A stretch of 58,305 nucleotides of DNA. Origin: an uncultured Lachnospiraceae bacterium. GTDB taxonomy: Bacteria > Bacillota > Clostridia > Lachnospirales > Lachnospiraceae. Every line of letters begins with the position of its first letter. The stretch's first letter is position 1. The stretch spans positions 1-58,305 of the forward strand of contig CANRBX010000012.1 of NCBI GenBank assembly GCA_947628955.1, read 5' to 3'. A program made the position numbers and the translations under genes. The notes under the pieces were generated by a model that saw only the letters and a program-made list of their open reading frames with translations, made no database searches and was not told the origin of the DNA. Shown piece by piece: positions 27,608 to 35,291 of this stretch.

Positions 27608-27810
27608 GCGGCGGGCAGCCTGGGCTGAACGCATAGAAATTCTTCGGTGCCGATGTTGGTATCGAAATTGCAAATCTGAAAATACCATAAAATGGGTAAA
27701 ATGGGCACATCACCAAAATATTGATTTTCAGTCATTTATGGAATATATTATAAGCAAAAATGTATATACGAAAGACAGCTACAAAACTCTTGTATAATGA
27801 ATCTATTATA

Positions 27811-27901
27811 CCTACGAAACCGATTGAAGGGATATACCGCTGGTGAGAGCAGTATATCCTTTTTCTATACCCAAAATCATTCCATTGATTTCGTATAGGT
27901 T
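27811..27901 (+). terminator. Nested palindromic element with terminator core
   Basis: The inner hairpin GGATATAC (27831-27838) with GTATATCC (27853-27860) is followed by TTTTT and looks like an intrinsic terminator for the SecB-like cluster. An outer pair, ACCTACGAAA (27811) with TTTCGTATAGGT (27890-27901), encloses it imperfectly. A further TATAAT/ATTATA inverted repeat lies at 27794-27811. The nested arrangement is larger than a simple terminator needs. The remaining bases of 27608-27810 hold no gene that I can see. Confidence 0.6.
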
Positions 27902-27953
27902 TAATATAACTGGCCCGCATCGATTTGTGTCGAACAGCGCTTCCATAGCAGAA

Positions 27954-28022
27954 ATATTCATGTAATTTAATGCAAATATACGAAGAATATTCGTTGATTT
28001 TTACATGAATATATGTTATATT
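27954..28022 (+). promoter_or_regulatory. Promoter and inverted repeat before the DUF4143 ATPase
   Basis: TTGATT (27994-27999), a 17-bp spacer and TATATT (28017-28022) form a probable promoter. A perfect 12-bp inverted repeat, ATATTCATGTAA (27954-27965) and TTACATGAATAT (28001-28012), straddles the −35, with the palindrome GAATATTC (27985-27992) between the arms. It is a likely operator for an unidentified repressor. Confidence 0.55.
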
Positions 28023-28051
28023 ATAAGTAGCTCCTGAAAGGAGGGACATTT

Positions 28052-29347
28052 GTGTACCGGAAAATCATGCGTTTTTTGGAAGCGTGGAAAGAGAGTAAGC
28101 ACCGCAAACCGCTGATCCTGCAGGGGTCAAGGCAGGTCGGCAAGACTTATTCCATTCTGGAGTTTGGCCGCACACACTATGAAAATGTGGCGTACTTCAA
28201 CTTCGAAACCAATCCCAGGCTAAACGAAACCTTTGCAGAAAATATCAGCCCTGATTATCTGATCCCCATCCTGTCGCACATTGCAGGGCAGACAATCGTC
28301 AGAGAAAAGACGCTCATCGTTTTTGACGAGGTGCAGCTCTGTGAACGGGCGCTTACCTCGCTGAAATACTTTTGCGAGGACGCCCCCGATTACCATATCG
28401 TCGTGGCAGGCAGCCTTCTGGGTGTTGCAGTCAACCGGGCAAGGTTCTCTTTTCCCGTGGGCAAGGCAGACATGAAAACCCTTTATCCGATGGATATGGA
28501 GGAATTTATGCTTGCTCTTGGGGAGGACGCTCTGGTGGAACAGATCAGGAAGTGCTTCCGGACCGACACGCCCCTGCCCTCCGCCCTGCACGATGCGGCT
28601 ATGCTGCTTTACCGTCAGTACCTTGTGGTGGGAGGTATGCCGGAGTGCGTCATGCAGTTTGCCCAGACAAAAGATTATATCCTTGTACGTCATACACAGG
28701 ACACCATTCTGGCAAGCTATCTCAATGATATGAGCAAGTACAACAACTTGAACGAGATTAAAAAGACACGGCTTGCCTATGACAATATTACTGTGCAGCT
28801 TTCAAAAAAGAATACCCGTTTTCAATATAAGCTGATCAAAAAAGGCGGACGGGCTTCCGAATTTGAGAATGCCATCGAATGGCTCTGTCTGTCCGGCATT
28901 GTGTCGCAGGTGTTCAAGGTGGAGCAGGTAAAAAAGCCTTTGGAAAATTACCGTGACATCGACGCTTTCAAGATTTATGTTTCTGATCTGGGTCTGCTTG
29001 CCGCCAAAAAAGATCTGGCAGCTAACGATATCCTCTACATGGTAGATGAGCTGAACGACTTTAAGGGCGGTCTGGCGGAAAACTATGTGAATGTGCAGCT
29101 CACCATAAACGGCTACCAGACCTATTATTGGGAGTCCGCACGCGGGGCGGAAATTGATTTTGTCATTCAGCGGGATGGAAAGCTCATTCCTATTGAGGTC
29201 AAGTCCGCAGACAACACGAAGGCCAAGAGCTTAAAGGTTTATATGGACACCTACAAACCCGACTATGCCATCAAGCTCTCTGCCAAAAACTTTGGCTGTG
29301 AGGATGGGAGAAAGACCGTTCCTCTCTATGCCGCGTTTTGCATCTGA
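28052..29347 (+). CDS. AAA ATPase with DUF4143 / PD-(D/E)XK-like C-terminus
   Basis: This 431-residue protein has an N-terminal P-loop ATPase with GSRQVGKTYS (Walker A) and TLIVFDEVQL (Walker B). The C-terminal DUF4143 part contains YWESARGAEIDFVIQRDG and IPIEVKSADN, a PD-(D/E)XK-like core. The gene starts with GTG, preceded by GGAGGG. It has its own promoter and terminator, so it is a stand-alone gene. Members are common and multicopy in gut anaerobes. Their role is not settled; links to mobile elements or defence have been suggested. The length is normal for the family. Confidence 0.88.
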   Translation: MYRKIMRFLEAWKESKHRKPLILQGSRQVGKTYSILEFGRTHYENVAYFNFETNPRLNETFAENISPDYLIPILSHIAGQTIVREKTLIVFDEVQLCERALTSLKYFCEDAPDYHIVVAGSLLGVAVNRARFSFPVGKADMKTLYPMDMEEFMLALGEDALVEQIRKCFRTDTPLPSALHDAAMLLYRQYLVVGGMPECVMQFAQTKDYILVRHTQDTILASYLNDMSKYNNLNEIKKTRLAYDNITVQLSKKNTRFQYKLIKKGGRASEFENAIEWLCLSGIVSQVFKVEQVKKPLENYRDIDAFKIYVSDLGLLAAKKDLAANDILYMVDELNDFKGGLAENYVNVQLTINGYQTYYWESARGAEIDFVIQRDGKLIPIEVKSADNTKAKSLKVYMDTYKPDYAIKLSAKNFGCEDGRKTVPLYAAFCI

Positions 29348-29405
29348 TCCAACAGGGCAAATTGAGTGGTTCTGAATTTTGCAGTACAATCCTTAAAAAG
29401 CAAAA

Positions 29406-29451
29406 ACACCCTGTCAGCCGTTTATTTAAACTGTTGGACAGGGTGTCTTTT
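29406..29451 (+). terminator. Terminator of the DUF4143 gene
   Basis: ACACCCTGTC (29406-29415) is perfectly complementary to GACAGGGTGT (29437-29446), followed by CTTTTC. The stem has 10 bp and a 21-base loop. Confidence 0.85.
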
Positions 29452-29468
29452 CTTCTGCACAGATTATG

Positions 29469-29612
29469 GCGCAGCAGCAATCAAATGAAATGGCAGCGAT
29501 CCCGTGCATAGACAGCGGCGCAGCAGCAATCACATGGAATAGCAGTGATTTCGTGCACAGACAGCGGTGCAGCGGCAATCACATGTAGTGGCAGCGATCC
29601 CGAGCAGGATGC
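29469..29612 (+). repeat. Three 49-bp tandem repeats beyond the 3' end of cotJC
   Basis: The unit beginning GCGCAGCAGCAATCACATG starts at 29469, 29518 and 29567, an exact 49-bp period with substitutions. It lies between the convergent ends of the DUF4143 gene and cotJC. Confidence 0.88.
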
Positions 29613-29633
29613 CCTGTGCTCGCTTCGCAGGCC

Positions 29634-30251
29634 TTACTTCGCGATATTCATAAACTGCTTATCGAACTCCGGATTGAAGAAATAATAGTTCTTCGCGTCC
29701 AGTGTTTCCTTTGTCTTCTCCAGGGCCTCGCCGAAGCGCTGGAAGTGCACGATCTCTCTCGTCCGCAGGAACTTCAGCGGCTCGCGCACCTCGGGATCCG
29801 TGATGACGCGGAGCAGATTTTCGTAGACGGTGCGCGCCTTCTGCTCTGCGGCCAGATCCTCGTGAAGGTCGGTGATCGCGTCGCCCTTTGACTGAAATTC
29901 TATGGCTGTGAAAGGAACTCCGCCGGCCGCTTGCGGCCACAGCCCCGCTGTATGGTCGATATAGTAGGCGTCAAATCCGGCCGCCTTCGCTTCATCCGGC
30001 GTCAGGTTCTTCGTGAGCTGGTAGACCATCGCGCAGATGATCTCCATATGCCCGAGCTCCTCGGTGCCGATGTCGGTGAGCAGTCCGCCTACGGCTTTTA
30101 CCGGCATCGTGTAGCGCTGCGCCAGATAGCGCATCGACGCGGAGAGCTCTCCGTCCGGGCCGCCGTACTGGCTGATGATCAGCTGGGCTGTCTTCGGACA
30201 GGTTTTGGTGATCTTTACCGGATACTGCAGTCTTTTTTCATAGATCCACAT
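29634..30251 (-). CDS. cotJC: Spore-coat manganese catalase (CotJC)
   Basis: This 205-residue protein belongs to the di-manganese catalase family found in the inner spore coat. It begins MWIYEKRLQYPVKI. The ferritin-like helices carry the expected metal ligands in GTEELGHMEIICAMV and AAEQKARTVYENLL, and the C-terminal helix has TREIVHFQRFGEAL. The gene follows directly after the fused cotJA-cotJB gene, with no gap, so the two are translated together. It probably detoxifies peroxide during spore formation. Length and motifs are normal for CotJC. Confidence 0.93.
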   Translation of the reverse strand: MWIYEKRLQYPVKITKTCPKTAQLIISQYGGPDGELSASMRYLAQRYTMPVKAVGGLLTDIGTEELGHMEIICAMVYQLTKNLTPDEAKAAGFDAYYIDHTAGLWPQAAGGVPFTAIEFQSKGDAITDLHEDLAAEQKARTVYENLLRVITDPEVREPLKFLRTREIVHFQRFGEALEKTKETLDAKNYYFFNPEFDKQFMNIAK

Positions 30252-30809
30252 TTATACGCACGCTCCTTCCCAGGGCATCGGCCCTTTCTGCCAGCACCAG
30301 CAGTCCGGCGCGGGCTCTTTTTCACAGATTTCCGCGGCGCAGCCCGGCGTCAGCGGGCAGAACTGCAGCGCGTACTTTCTCAAAAGCTCTTTTTGTTCTC
30401 TCAGTTTGTCCTTCAAAAGTGCAGTGCCCTGCCGGTCGTCCGAATGGGTGTCCAGATAGAGGCGCAGGTCGTCAAGCACGAACCCGGTCTCCTGAATTTT
30501 CAGCAGCATGCGCTCCCGCGCCGGCTGTTCAAGCGGAACCGTGTGCTCTGGCCTCTGCTGTTCAGGCGGGACCGTGTGATCCGGCGCCGGCTGTTCAGAT
30601 GTGCCTGTATGGTACTGATGGATGGGCGAGGCCGGATCTGCCGAAGCGGCCCCGGAGAGAGACGGATCTGCCGGCCGGCTGTCGGAAGCCGCGAAGAACG
30701 GCTTGTTCAGATCCTGGAAAATGGTGCCGGTGCGCAGCGCTTCTTCCGGCGTAAAGAGTCCGCCCCAGCTCTGTACCGGCACGGATGCGATCGCAAGATA
30801 TTCCTGCAT
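30252..30809 (-). CDS. Fused spore-coat protein CotJA-CotJB
   Basis: The first 42 residues match CotJA (AIASVPVQSWGGLFTPEEAL, then RTGTIFQDLNKPF), which promotes coat assembly of CotJC. Residues from about 100 match CotJB (LLKIQETGFVLDDLRLYLDT, then HSDDRQG). They are normally two genes of about 70-80 codons; here they form one 185-residue frame. The linker is low-complexity and partly repeated (EQPAPDHTVPP, EQQRPEHTVPL, EQPARER). AGGAGG precedes the start. No convincing sporulation promoter was found in the minus-strand sequence upstream, although TCATACTG resembles part of a SigE −10. Confidence 0.85.
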   Translation of the reverse strand: MQEYLAIASVPVQSWGGLFTPEEALRTGTIFQDLNKPFFAASDSRPADPSLSGAASADPASPIHQYHTGTSEQPAPDHTVPPEQQRPEHTVPLEQPARERMLLKIQETGFVLDDLRLYLDTHSDDRQGTALLKDKLREQKELLRKYALQFCPLTPGCAAEICEKEPAPDCWCWQKGPMPWEGACV

Positions 30810-31057
30810 AATGAAACCTCCTTTGCAAAAAATGTCAGTATGATTTTGTCAGTGTGATCCTGTGCAGCGCCGGCAGACGGCGTGCCATTCTGCCGTCCGG
30901 AACATGGCGCAGCCTGAGCGGATCAAAACCGCTCTCAGTAGTTTGTGCAAAAAAGAAGATCTTTTCACAGGGAGTTTCTGCAAACTGCGGGAAAAAGTCC
31001 GGTTGCATAACAGTAACCTGCTTGTCTGAGATAGGACTGGCACAGTTTAAATTGAGA

Positions 31058-31086
31058 TTGTGTTTCGTCAGGGTATCTTGTATAAT
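31058..31086 (+). promoter_or_regulatory. Promoter of the DUF3791 genes
   Basis: TTGTGT (31058-31063), a 17-bp spacer and TATAAT (31081-31086) lie about 75 bp before the DUF3791 start. The rest of the 350-bp gap between cotJAB and this gene holds no gene that I can see. Confidence 0.65.
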
Positions 31087-31161
31087 TAAGATAAATCAGA
31101 AAAAGTATTGACTGTAGATGTTTGACTGAACAGCCAGGCTTATACGTGAGGTGCTGCGTTT

Positions 31162-31377
31162 ATGGACAAAAAAACACTGGAATTTGCGGTCTTCCTGATC
31201 CACGCACTGGCAGATGACTGGGGAAAACCATACGGGTATGTGTATCAGGTATTAGATAAATCTGGTATCCTTGATGACTATATTGTGCCGTTTTATGATG
31301 TGCTTCATACGCAGGGAAAGCAGTATCTGGTGGAGGATATCACTGATTTTGTGAAGGAAAAGGGAGTTCAGGTGTAA
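31162..31377 (+). CDS. DUF3791 protein
   Basis: This 71-residue protein matches the DUF3791 family: an N-terminal EFAVFLIHALADDWGKP-like helix and the YQVLDKSGILDDYIVPFYDV segment, ending in an EDITDFVKEKG helix. These proteins are usually encoded beside DUF3990 genes and another small gene, and the set has been thought to be toxin-antitoxin-like. The ribosome site GAGGTG is adequate. The neighbour downstream is a broken DUF3990 gene, so the partner of this protein is probably inactive here. Confidence 0.82.
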   Translation: MDKKTLEFAVFLIHALADDWGKPYGYVYQVLDKSGILDDYIVPFYDVLHTQGKQYLVEDITDFVKEKGVQV

Positions 31378-31652
31378 AGGAGTTTAAAGATACAGACCGG
31401 GAATGGCTGCAGTTTGTTGCGGACTGCAGAAATGGAAAAGATGTGTATAAGGGTTATGACGCGGTCGTCGGCAATGCCGCGAATGATGATGTCTTCAAAT
31501 GTGTCAGTATGTATATGGACGGAATCTGGGATGAAGAACGCACTTTGAAGGAACTTCGCTATTTTAAAAAGAATGATCAGATCGTTTTTTTAACACAGGA
31601 AATGATTGATGATACAGTGAAGTTTATAGAATCATATGAGGTGAAGCGATGA
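31377..31652 (+). pseudogene. DUF3990 remnant (N-terminus missing)
   Basis: The frame reads KEFKDTDREWLQFVADCRNG, then YKGYDAVVGNAANDDVF and, near the end, KNDQIVFLTQEMIDDTVKFI, which match the C-terminal two thirds of DUF3990 proteins. Intact members begin with a YHGS motif and about 60 more residues that are missing here; the DUF3791 gene abuts directly. Only a GTG at 31443 could serve as a start. DUF3990 is thought to be related to ADP-ribosyltransferases, so loss of the N-terminus should remove the active-site region. A deletion joining two neighbouring genes is the simplest explanation. Confidence 0.7.
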
Positions 31653-31876
31653 TAGAAAAAGAAAAGCTGGAACGAACCTATAAGGAATTACTGGAAGAAA
31701 AAATCATCAGTCATCTGGCCGAAAAGAAGAATCTTCCTATCCGTCAGGCGATGGATATTTATTACAGAAGCAGGCTGTCGCAGCAGATCGATGCCGGCAG
31801 CTATGGCATAGAGAATATGGACTACAGGTATCTGGTACAGGATCTGATCGAAAACGAGCCGGAAGTTTTTTCATGA
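31649..31876 (+). CDS. Second DUF3791-like small protein
   Basis: This 75-residue protein contains SHLAEKKNLPIRQAMDIYYR and GIENMDYRYLVQDLIE. The pattern (helix, AMDLYY-like motif, then a GI-x-YLV-x-DL end) is typical of the small partner that accompanies DUF3990/DUF3791 genes. Its ATG overlaps the end of the DUF3990 remnant (ATGA), so it was part of the same operon. Confidence 0.7.
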   Translation: MIEKEKLERTYKELLEEKIISHLAEKKNLPIRQAMDIYYRSRLSQQIDAGSYGIENMDYRYLVQDLIENEPEVFS

Positions 31877-31971
31877 GATTAAGACCGGACACGTTACTGT
31901 TCAGATCAGGCCGAAGCACTTGCTGCTGAGGCCGTAAGAAAGTGATTCAGGCGGACATTCTGCATTCGGAG

Positions 31972-32017
31972 ATGTAATTTACATAAAAACTTGACATATT
32001 TTACGAAATTTTATAAT
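31972..32017 (+). promoter_or_regulatory. Promoter region of the opp operon
   Basis: TTGACA (31991-31996) is followed by TATAATATA from 32012; spacing is 15 bp to TATAAT or 17 bp to TAATAT. The palindrome ATGTAATTTACAT (31972-31984) lies just upstream and could bind a regulator. This promoter is about 280 bp before oppB, leaving a long leader. Confidence 0.6.
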
Positions 32018-32165
32018 ATATAAATGTTCTTGCACAACTATACTTTGATGCGATACAGTAGTACACTGGTATACTGCCAGACCTTTCCGGCGTGAATGGC
32101 AGCAGGACGGATGATTGTGGGCGAGGACCGCGCAGCGTGTTCTGCCCTGTTTACAGAGGCGAATG

Positions 32166-32195
32166 GGCCGGCAGTTCAGTCTGCTGGCCTTTTTT
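32166..32195 (+). terminator. Intrinsic terminator in the opp leader
   Basis: GGCCGGCAG (32166-32174) pairs with CTGCTGGCC (32181-32189) and is followed by six T residues. Because it lies between the predicted promoter and oppB it could be an attenuator. It could equally end transcripts from the DUF3791 genes. No T-box or known riboswitch motif was recognised in the leader. Confidence 0.7.
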
Positions 32196-32294
32196 GCCCT
32201 GCCTTCCCTGACGTTTCGCGGAACCTGCGCGGCGCGCCCTGGCCTGTCTGATGATGCCGGACTGTAAAGTCAAGAAGAAAAGGAGAACTGCAGT

Positions 32295-33212
32295 ATGGGA
32301 AAATACATTCTGAAACGCCTTGGGATTGCGGTGGTGACGATCTGGCTGATCGCGACGCTGACCTTTTTCCTGATGAACATGGTGCCGGGCGGCCCGTTCC
32401 TGTCGGAGAAGGCCGTGAGTCCGGCGGCGATGGCGGCCCTGGAGGCGAAGTACGGCCTGGATAAGCCGCTGTTCCAGCAGTACCTTACATACATGGGCGA
32501 CGCGCTCCACGGAGATTTCGGGGACAGCCTGAAGCAGCGCGGCCGCACGGTGACTTCGATCATTGCCACGAAGTTCCCGGTGTCCGCCCGTATCGGCGGG
32601 CTGGCGGTCCTGACGGCCTTCTGCCTGGGAGTGCCCCTAGGCTGCATCTCGGCGATGAACCGGGGAAAGCTGGGGGACAGTGTGATCATTGTGATCGCGA
32701 CGTGCGGAATTGCGGTGCCCAGCTTCGTGATCTGTACGGTCCTGATGTACACCTTCGGCGTGAAGCTGGGGTGGCTGCCGACGCTCGGGCTGAGCAGCTG
32801 GAAGCACTATATCATGCCGGTGACGGCGCTCGCGTTTTACCCGACGGCCTACATTACCCGGCTGATGCGCTCGTCCATGCTGGACGTGCTCGGCCAGGAC
32901 TATATGCGCACGGCGCGGGCCAAGGGCGTGAACCAGGTCGTCAGCCTGTTTAAGCATGCGCTCAGAAACGCGATCCTGCCGATCGTCACCTATCTGGGGC
33001 CGCTGCTCGCCTACACGGTGACCGGCAGCTTTATCGTGGAGAAGATCTTCACGATCCCGGGACTTGGAGGAGAATTTATCGGCTCCATCACGAACCGTGA
33101 CTATACGGTGATCATGGGGACGACGATCTTCCTCGCGACACTGATGATCCTGATGAATGTGGTCGTGGACATTGTCTATAAGCTGGTCGACCCGCGCATC
33201 AAGCTGAAATAA
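32295..33212 (+). CDS. oppB: Oligopeptide ABC importer permease OppB
   Basis: This 305-residue membrane protein is one channel subunit of a peptide importer. It begins MGKYILKRLGIAVVTIW, as OppB/DppB proteins do, and has the RARGVN-like EAA loop (YMRTARAKGVNQVVSLFKHA) that contacts the ATPases, followed by PIVTYLGPLLAYTVTGSF. Six transmembrane segments are expected. It is the first gene of oppBCDFA, 13 bp before oppC. AAGGAG precedes the start. The substrate range (oligo- or dipeptide) cannot be read from the sequence. Confidence 0.92.
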   Translation: MGKYILKRLGIAVVTIWLIATLTFFLMNMVPGGPFLSEKAVSPAAMAALEAKYGLDKPLFQQYLTYMGDALHGDFGDSLKQRGRTVTSIIATKFPVSARIGGLAVLTAFCLGVPLGCISAMNRGKLGDSVIIVIATCGIAVPSFVICTVLMYTFGVKLGWLPTLGLSSWKHYIMPVTALAFYPTAYITRLMRSSMLDVLGQDYMRTARAKGVNQVVSLFKHALRNAILPIVTYLGPLLAYTVTGSFIVEKIFTIPGLGGEFIGSITNRDYTVIMGTTIFLATLMILMNVVVDIVYKLVDPRIKLK

Positions 33213-33225
33213 GGAGGGGCGAGCT

Positions 33226-34278
33226 ATGAAAGAAAATCCGAATCCGCTGAGCTTTCAGGCGAGGATCCGTCCGGAGGACTTTCTCCCCGCCTCGAACGAG
33301 GAAAAGCAGAGCCTCGTGATCATGCGCGAGAGCGTGAGCTTCTGGAAGGACGGCGTGCGCCGGTTCCGCAAGAATAAGGTGGCAATGGTCAGCCTGGCTG
33401 TCGTCATCCTGATCATGTTCTTCTCATTCATTGTACCGTTTTTCTATCCGTATACATACGAACAGCAGATCCGCGGCAGCGAGCATCTGGCGCCGATGCA
33501 GTATTCGGAGCAGGAGCTTGAGCAGAAGGCCGCGGGGGAGAGCGTGTTCCCGCATATCCTGGGAACCGACCGCCTGGGCCGCGACTATGCGATCCGCGTG
33601 ATGATGGGGAGCCGCATTTCCCTGATCGTCGGCCTTGTGGCCGCGGTCATCATCCTGGTGATCGGCTCTGCGTTCGGCTCGATCGCCGCGTTTTTCGGCG
33701 GCTGGGTTGACATCCTGATGATGCGTGTCGTCGACATCATTTACACGATACCTGACATTCTGCTGATCGTGCTTCTGTCATTCGCGCTGAAGGCGCCGCT
33801 GGAGGCACTGGCGATGGTGCCGGGCTTCGGATGGATCCAGGTGCTCGGGCGCAACCTGATCAGTATCTTCATCGTGTTCGCGCTGCTGTACTGGGGCGGC
33901 ATGGCGCGCATGGTGCGCAGCCAGATCCTCACGCTCAAGGAGAGCGAGTACGTGACGGCCGCGCGGGCGCTTGGCGCGACCAGCGGGCGCATTATCAAGA
34001 AGCACCTGCTGACAAACTGTATCGGCACGCTGATCGTCACGACGACGCTGCAGATCCCGTCCTCGATCTTCACCGAGAGCTTCTTAAGCTTCCTCGGCCT
34101 GGGCGTGGCGGTTCCGATGCCCTCGCTCGGCAGCCTTGCGAGCGACGCGATCAACGGCATCAACACCTACCCGCACCTGCTGTTTATCCCGGCGGCGCTG
34201 ATCAGCCTGATCATTCTGAGCTTCAACCTGCTGGGCGACGGTCTGCGCGACGCGTTTGACCCGAAGATGAAAAATTAA
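33226..34278 (+). CDS. oppC: Oligopeptide ABC importer permease OppC
   Basis: This 350-residue protein is the second channel subunit. It has the long N-terminal cytoplasmic part and FRKNKVAMVSL helix typical of OppC, a DRLGRDYAIRVMMGSRISL stretch, the EAA loop YVTAARALGATSGRIIKKHL and the ending NLLGDGLRDAFDPK. A strong AAGGAGG site precedes it. It should form a heterodimer with OppB. Length is slightly above the usual 300-340, due to the N-terminal part. Confidence 0.92.
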   Translation: MKENPNPLSFQARIRPEDFLPASNEEKQSLVIMRESVSFWKDGVRRFRKNKVAMVSLAVVILIMFFSFIVPFFYPYTYEQQIRGSEHLAPMQYSEQELEQKAAGESVFPHILGTDRLGRDYAIRVMMGSRISLIVGLVAAVIILVIGSAFGSIAAFFGGWVDILMMRVVDIIYTIPDILLIVLLSFALKAPLEALAMVPGFGWIQVLGRNLISIFIVFALLYWGGMARMVRSQILTLKESEYVTAARALGATSGRIIKKHLLTNCIGTLIVTTTLQIPSSIFTESFLSFLGLGVAVPMPSLGSLASDAINGINTYPHLLFIPAALISLIILSFNLLGDGLRDAFDPKMKN

Positions 34279-34292
34279 AGGAGGAGACAGCC

Positions 34293-35291
34293 ATGAGTGA
34301 ATATCTGGTAAAAATCGAACACGAGCGTCTCTCCTTTTTCACACCGGCGGGAGAGGTCAAGGCGCTCAATGATGTGTCCTTCCATATCAAAGAGGGCGAG
34401 GTGATGGGGATCGTGGGAGAGAGCGGTTCCGGCAAATCGGTGACGGCCTACAGCCTGATGGGGCTGACGGCCTATCCCGGGAAGCTGCTGGGCGGCACGC
34501 TCGAATTCAACGGCCACCACATCAATGACATGACGGAGAAGGAATTTCAGAAGATGCGCGGCAACGAGGTCTCGATTATTTTCCAGGATCCGATGACGAG
34601 CCTGAATCCGGTCTATACGATCGGCAACCAGATCCGCGAAGCGCTCAAGCTGCACACAGATAAAAACAAGGAGCAGCGCCAGGCGAGGGCGGTCGAGCTT
34701 TTGGAGCTCGTCGGCATCAATGAGCCGCAGAAGCGCCTGAAGCAGTACCCGCATGAGCTCTCGGGCGGCATGCGGCAGCGCGTGATGATCGCGATCGCGC
34801 TGGCATGTGAGCCGAAGCTGCTGATCGCGGATGAGCCGACGACGGCCCTGGATGTGACGATCCAGGCGCAGATCCTCGAGCTGATGATGGAGCTGAAGGA
34901 CAAGCTCGGCATGGCGATCATGATGATCACGCACGACCTCGGCGTCGTGGCGAGCATGTGCGATCACATCGCGGTCATGTATGCCGGAAATATCGTGGAG
35001 TACGGCACGACAGACGACATTTTCTATAACCCGAAGCACGAATACACGAAGGGCCTGCTGCGCAGCATTCCGCGCATGGACAGCAGGGAGCACGAGCGCC
35101 TGATCCCGATCGAGGGCACGCCGGTGGATCTTCTGAACCCGCCGAAGGGCTGCCCGTTCGCGTCCCGCTGCGACAGCTGCATGCAGATCTGCCTGCGCGA
35201 GAAGGCGCCGGTCATGTATTTCGGAGACGTACATTACACCTCCTGCTGGATGAACCAGAAGGCGGAGCTGGAAGGGGGAAGTGAAAAATGA
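34293..35291 (+). CDS. oppD: Oligopeptide ABC importer ATPase OppD
   Basis: This 332-residue cytoplasmic ATPase powers peptide import together with OppF. Visible motifs are Walker A GESGSGKSVTAYSL, signature LSGGMRQRVMIAIAL, Walker B LLIADEPTTALDVT and the switch histidine in MITHDLGVVA. The C-terminal oligopeptide-transporter extension has CPFASRCDSCMQIC, a cysteine cluster typical of OppD/DppD that often binds an iron-sulfur cluster. AAAGGAGGAG precedes the start. It overlaps oppF by 4 bp (ATGA). Confidence 0.93.
   Translation: MSEYLVKIEHERLSFFTPAGEVKALNDVSFHIKEGEVMGIVGESGSGKSVTAYSLMGLTAYPGKLLGGTLEFNGHHINDMTEKEFQKMRGNEVSIIFQDPMTSLNPVYTIGNQIREALKLHTDKNKEQRQARAVELLELVGINEPQKRLKQYPHELSGGMRQRVMIAIALACEPKLLIADEPTTALDVTIQAQILELMMELKDKLGMAIMMITHDLGVVASMCDHIAVMYAGNIVEYGTTDDIFYNPKHEYTKGLLRSIPRMDSREHERLIPIEGTPVDLLNPPKGCPFASRCDSCMQICLREKAPVMYFGDVHYTSCWMNQKAELEGGSEK

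Noticed and set aside
30419-30754. 111-codon plus-strand frame opposite cotJAB
   Set aside because: Shadow of the repetitive linker of the real minus-strand gene.
32018-32200. T-box riboswitch in the opp leader
   Set aside because: The conserved T-box sequence (AGGGTGGNACCGCG) is absent; only a loosely similar GAGGACCGCG is present.
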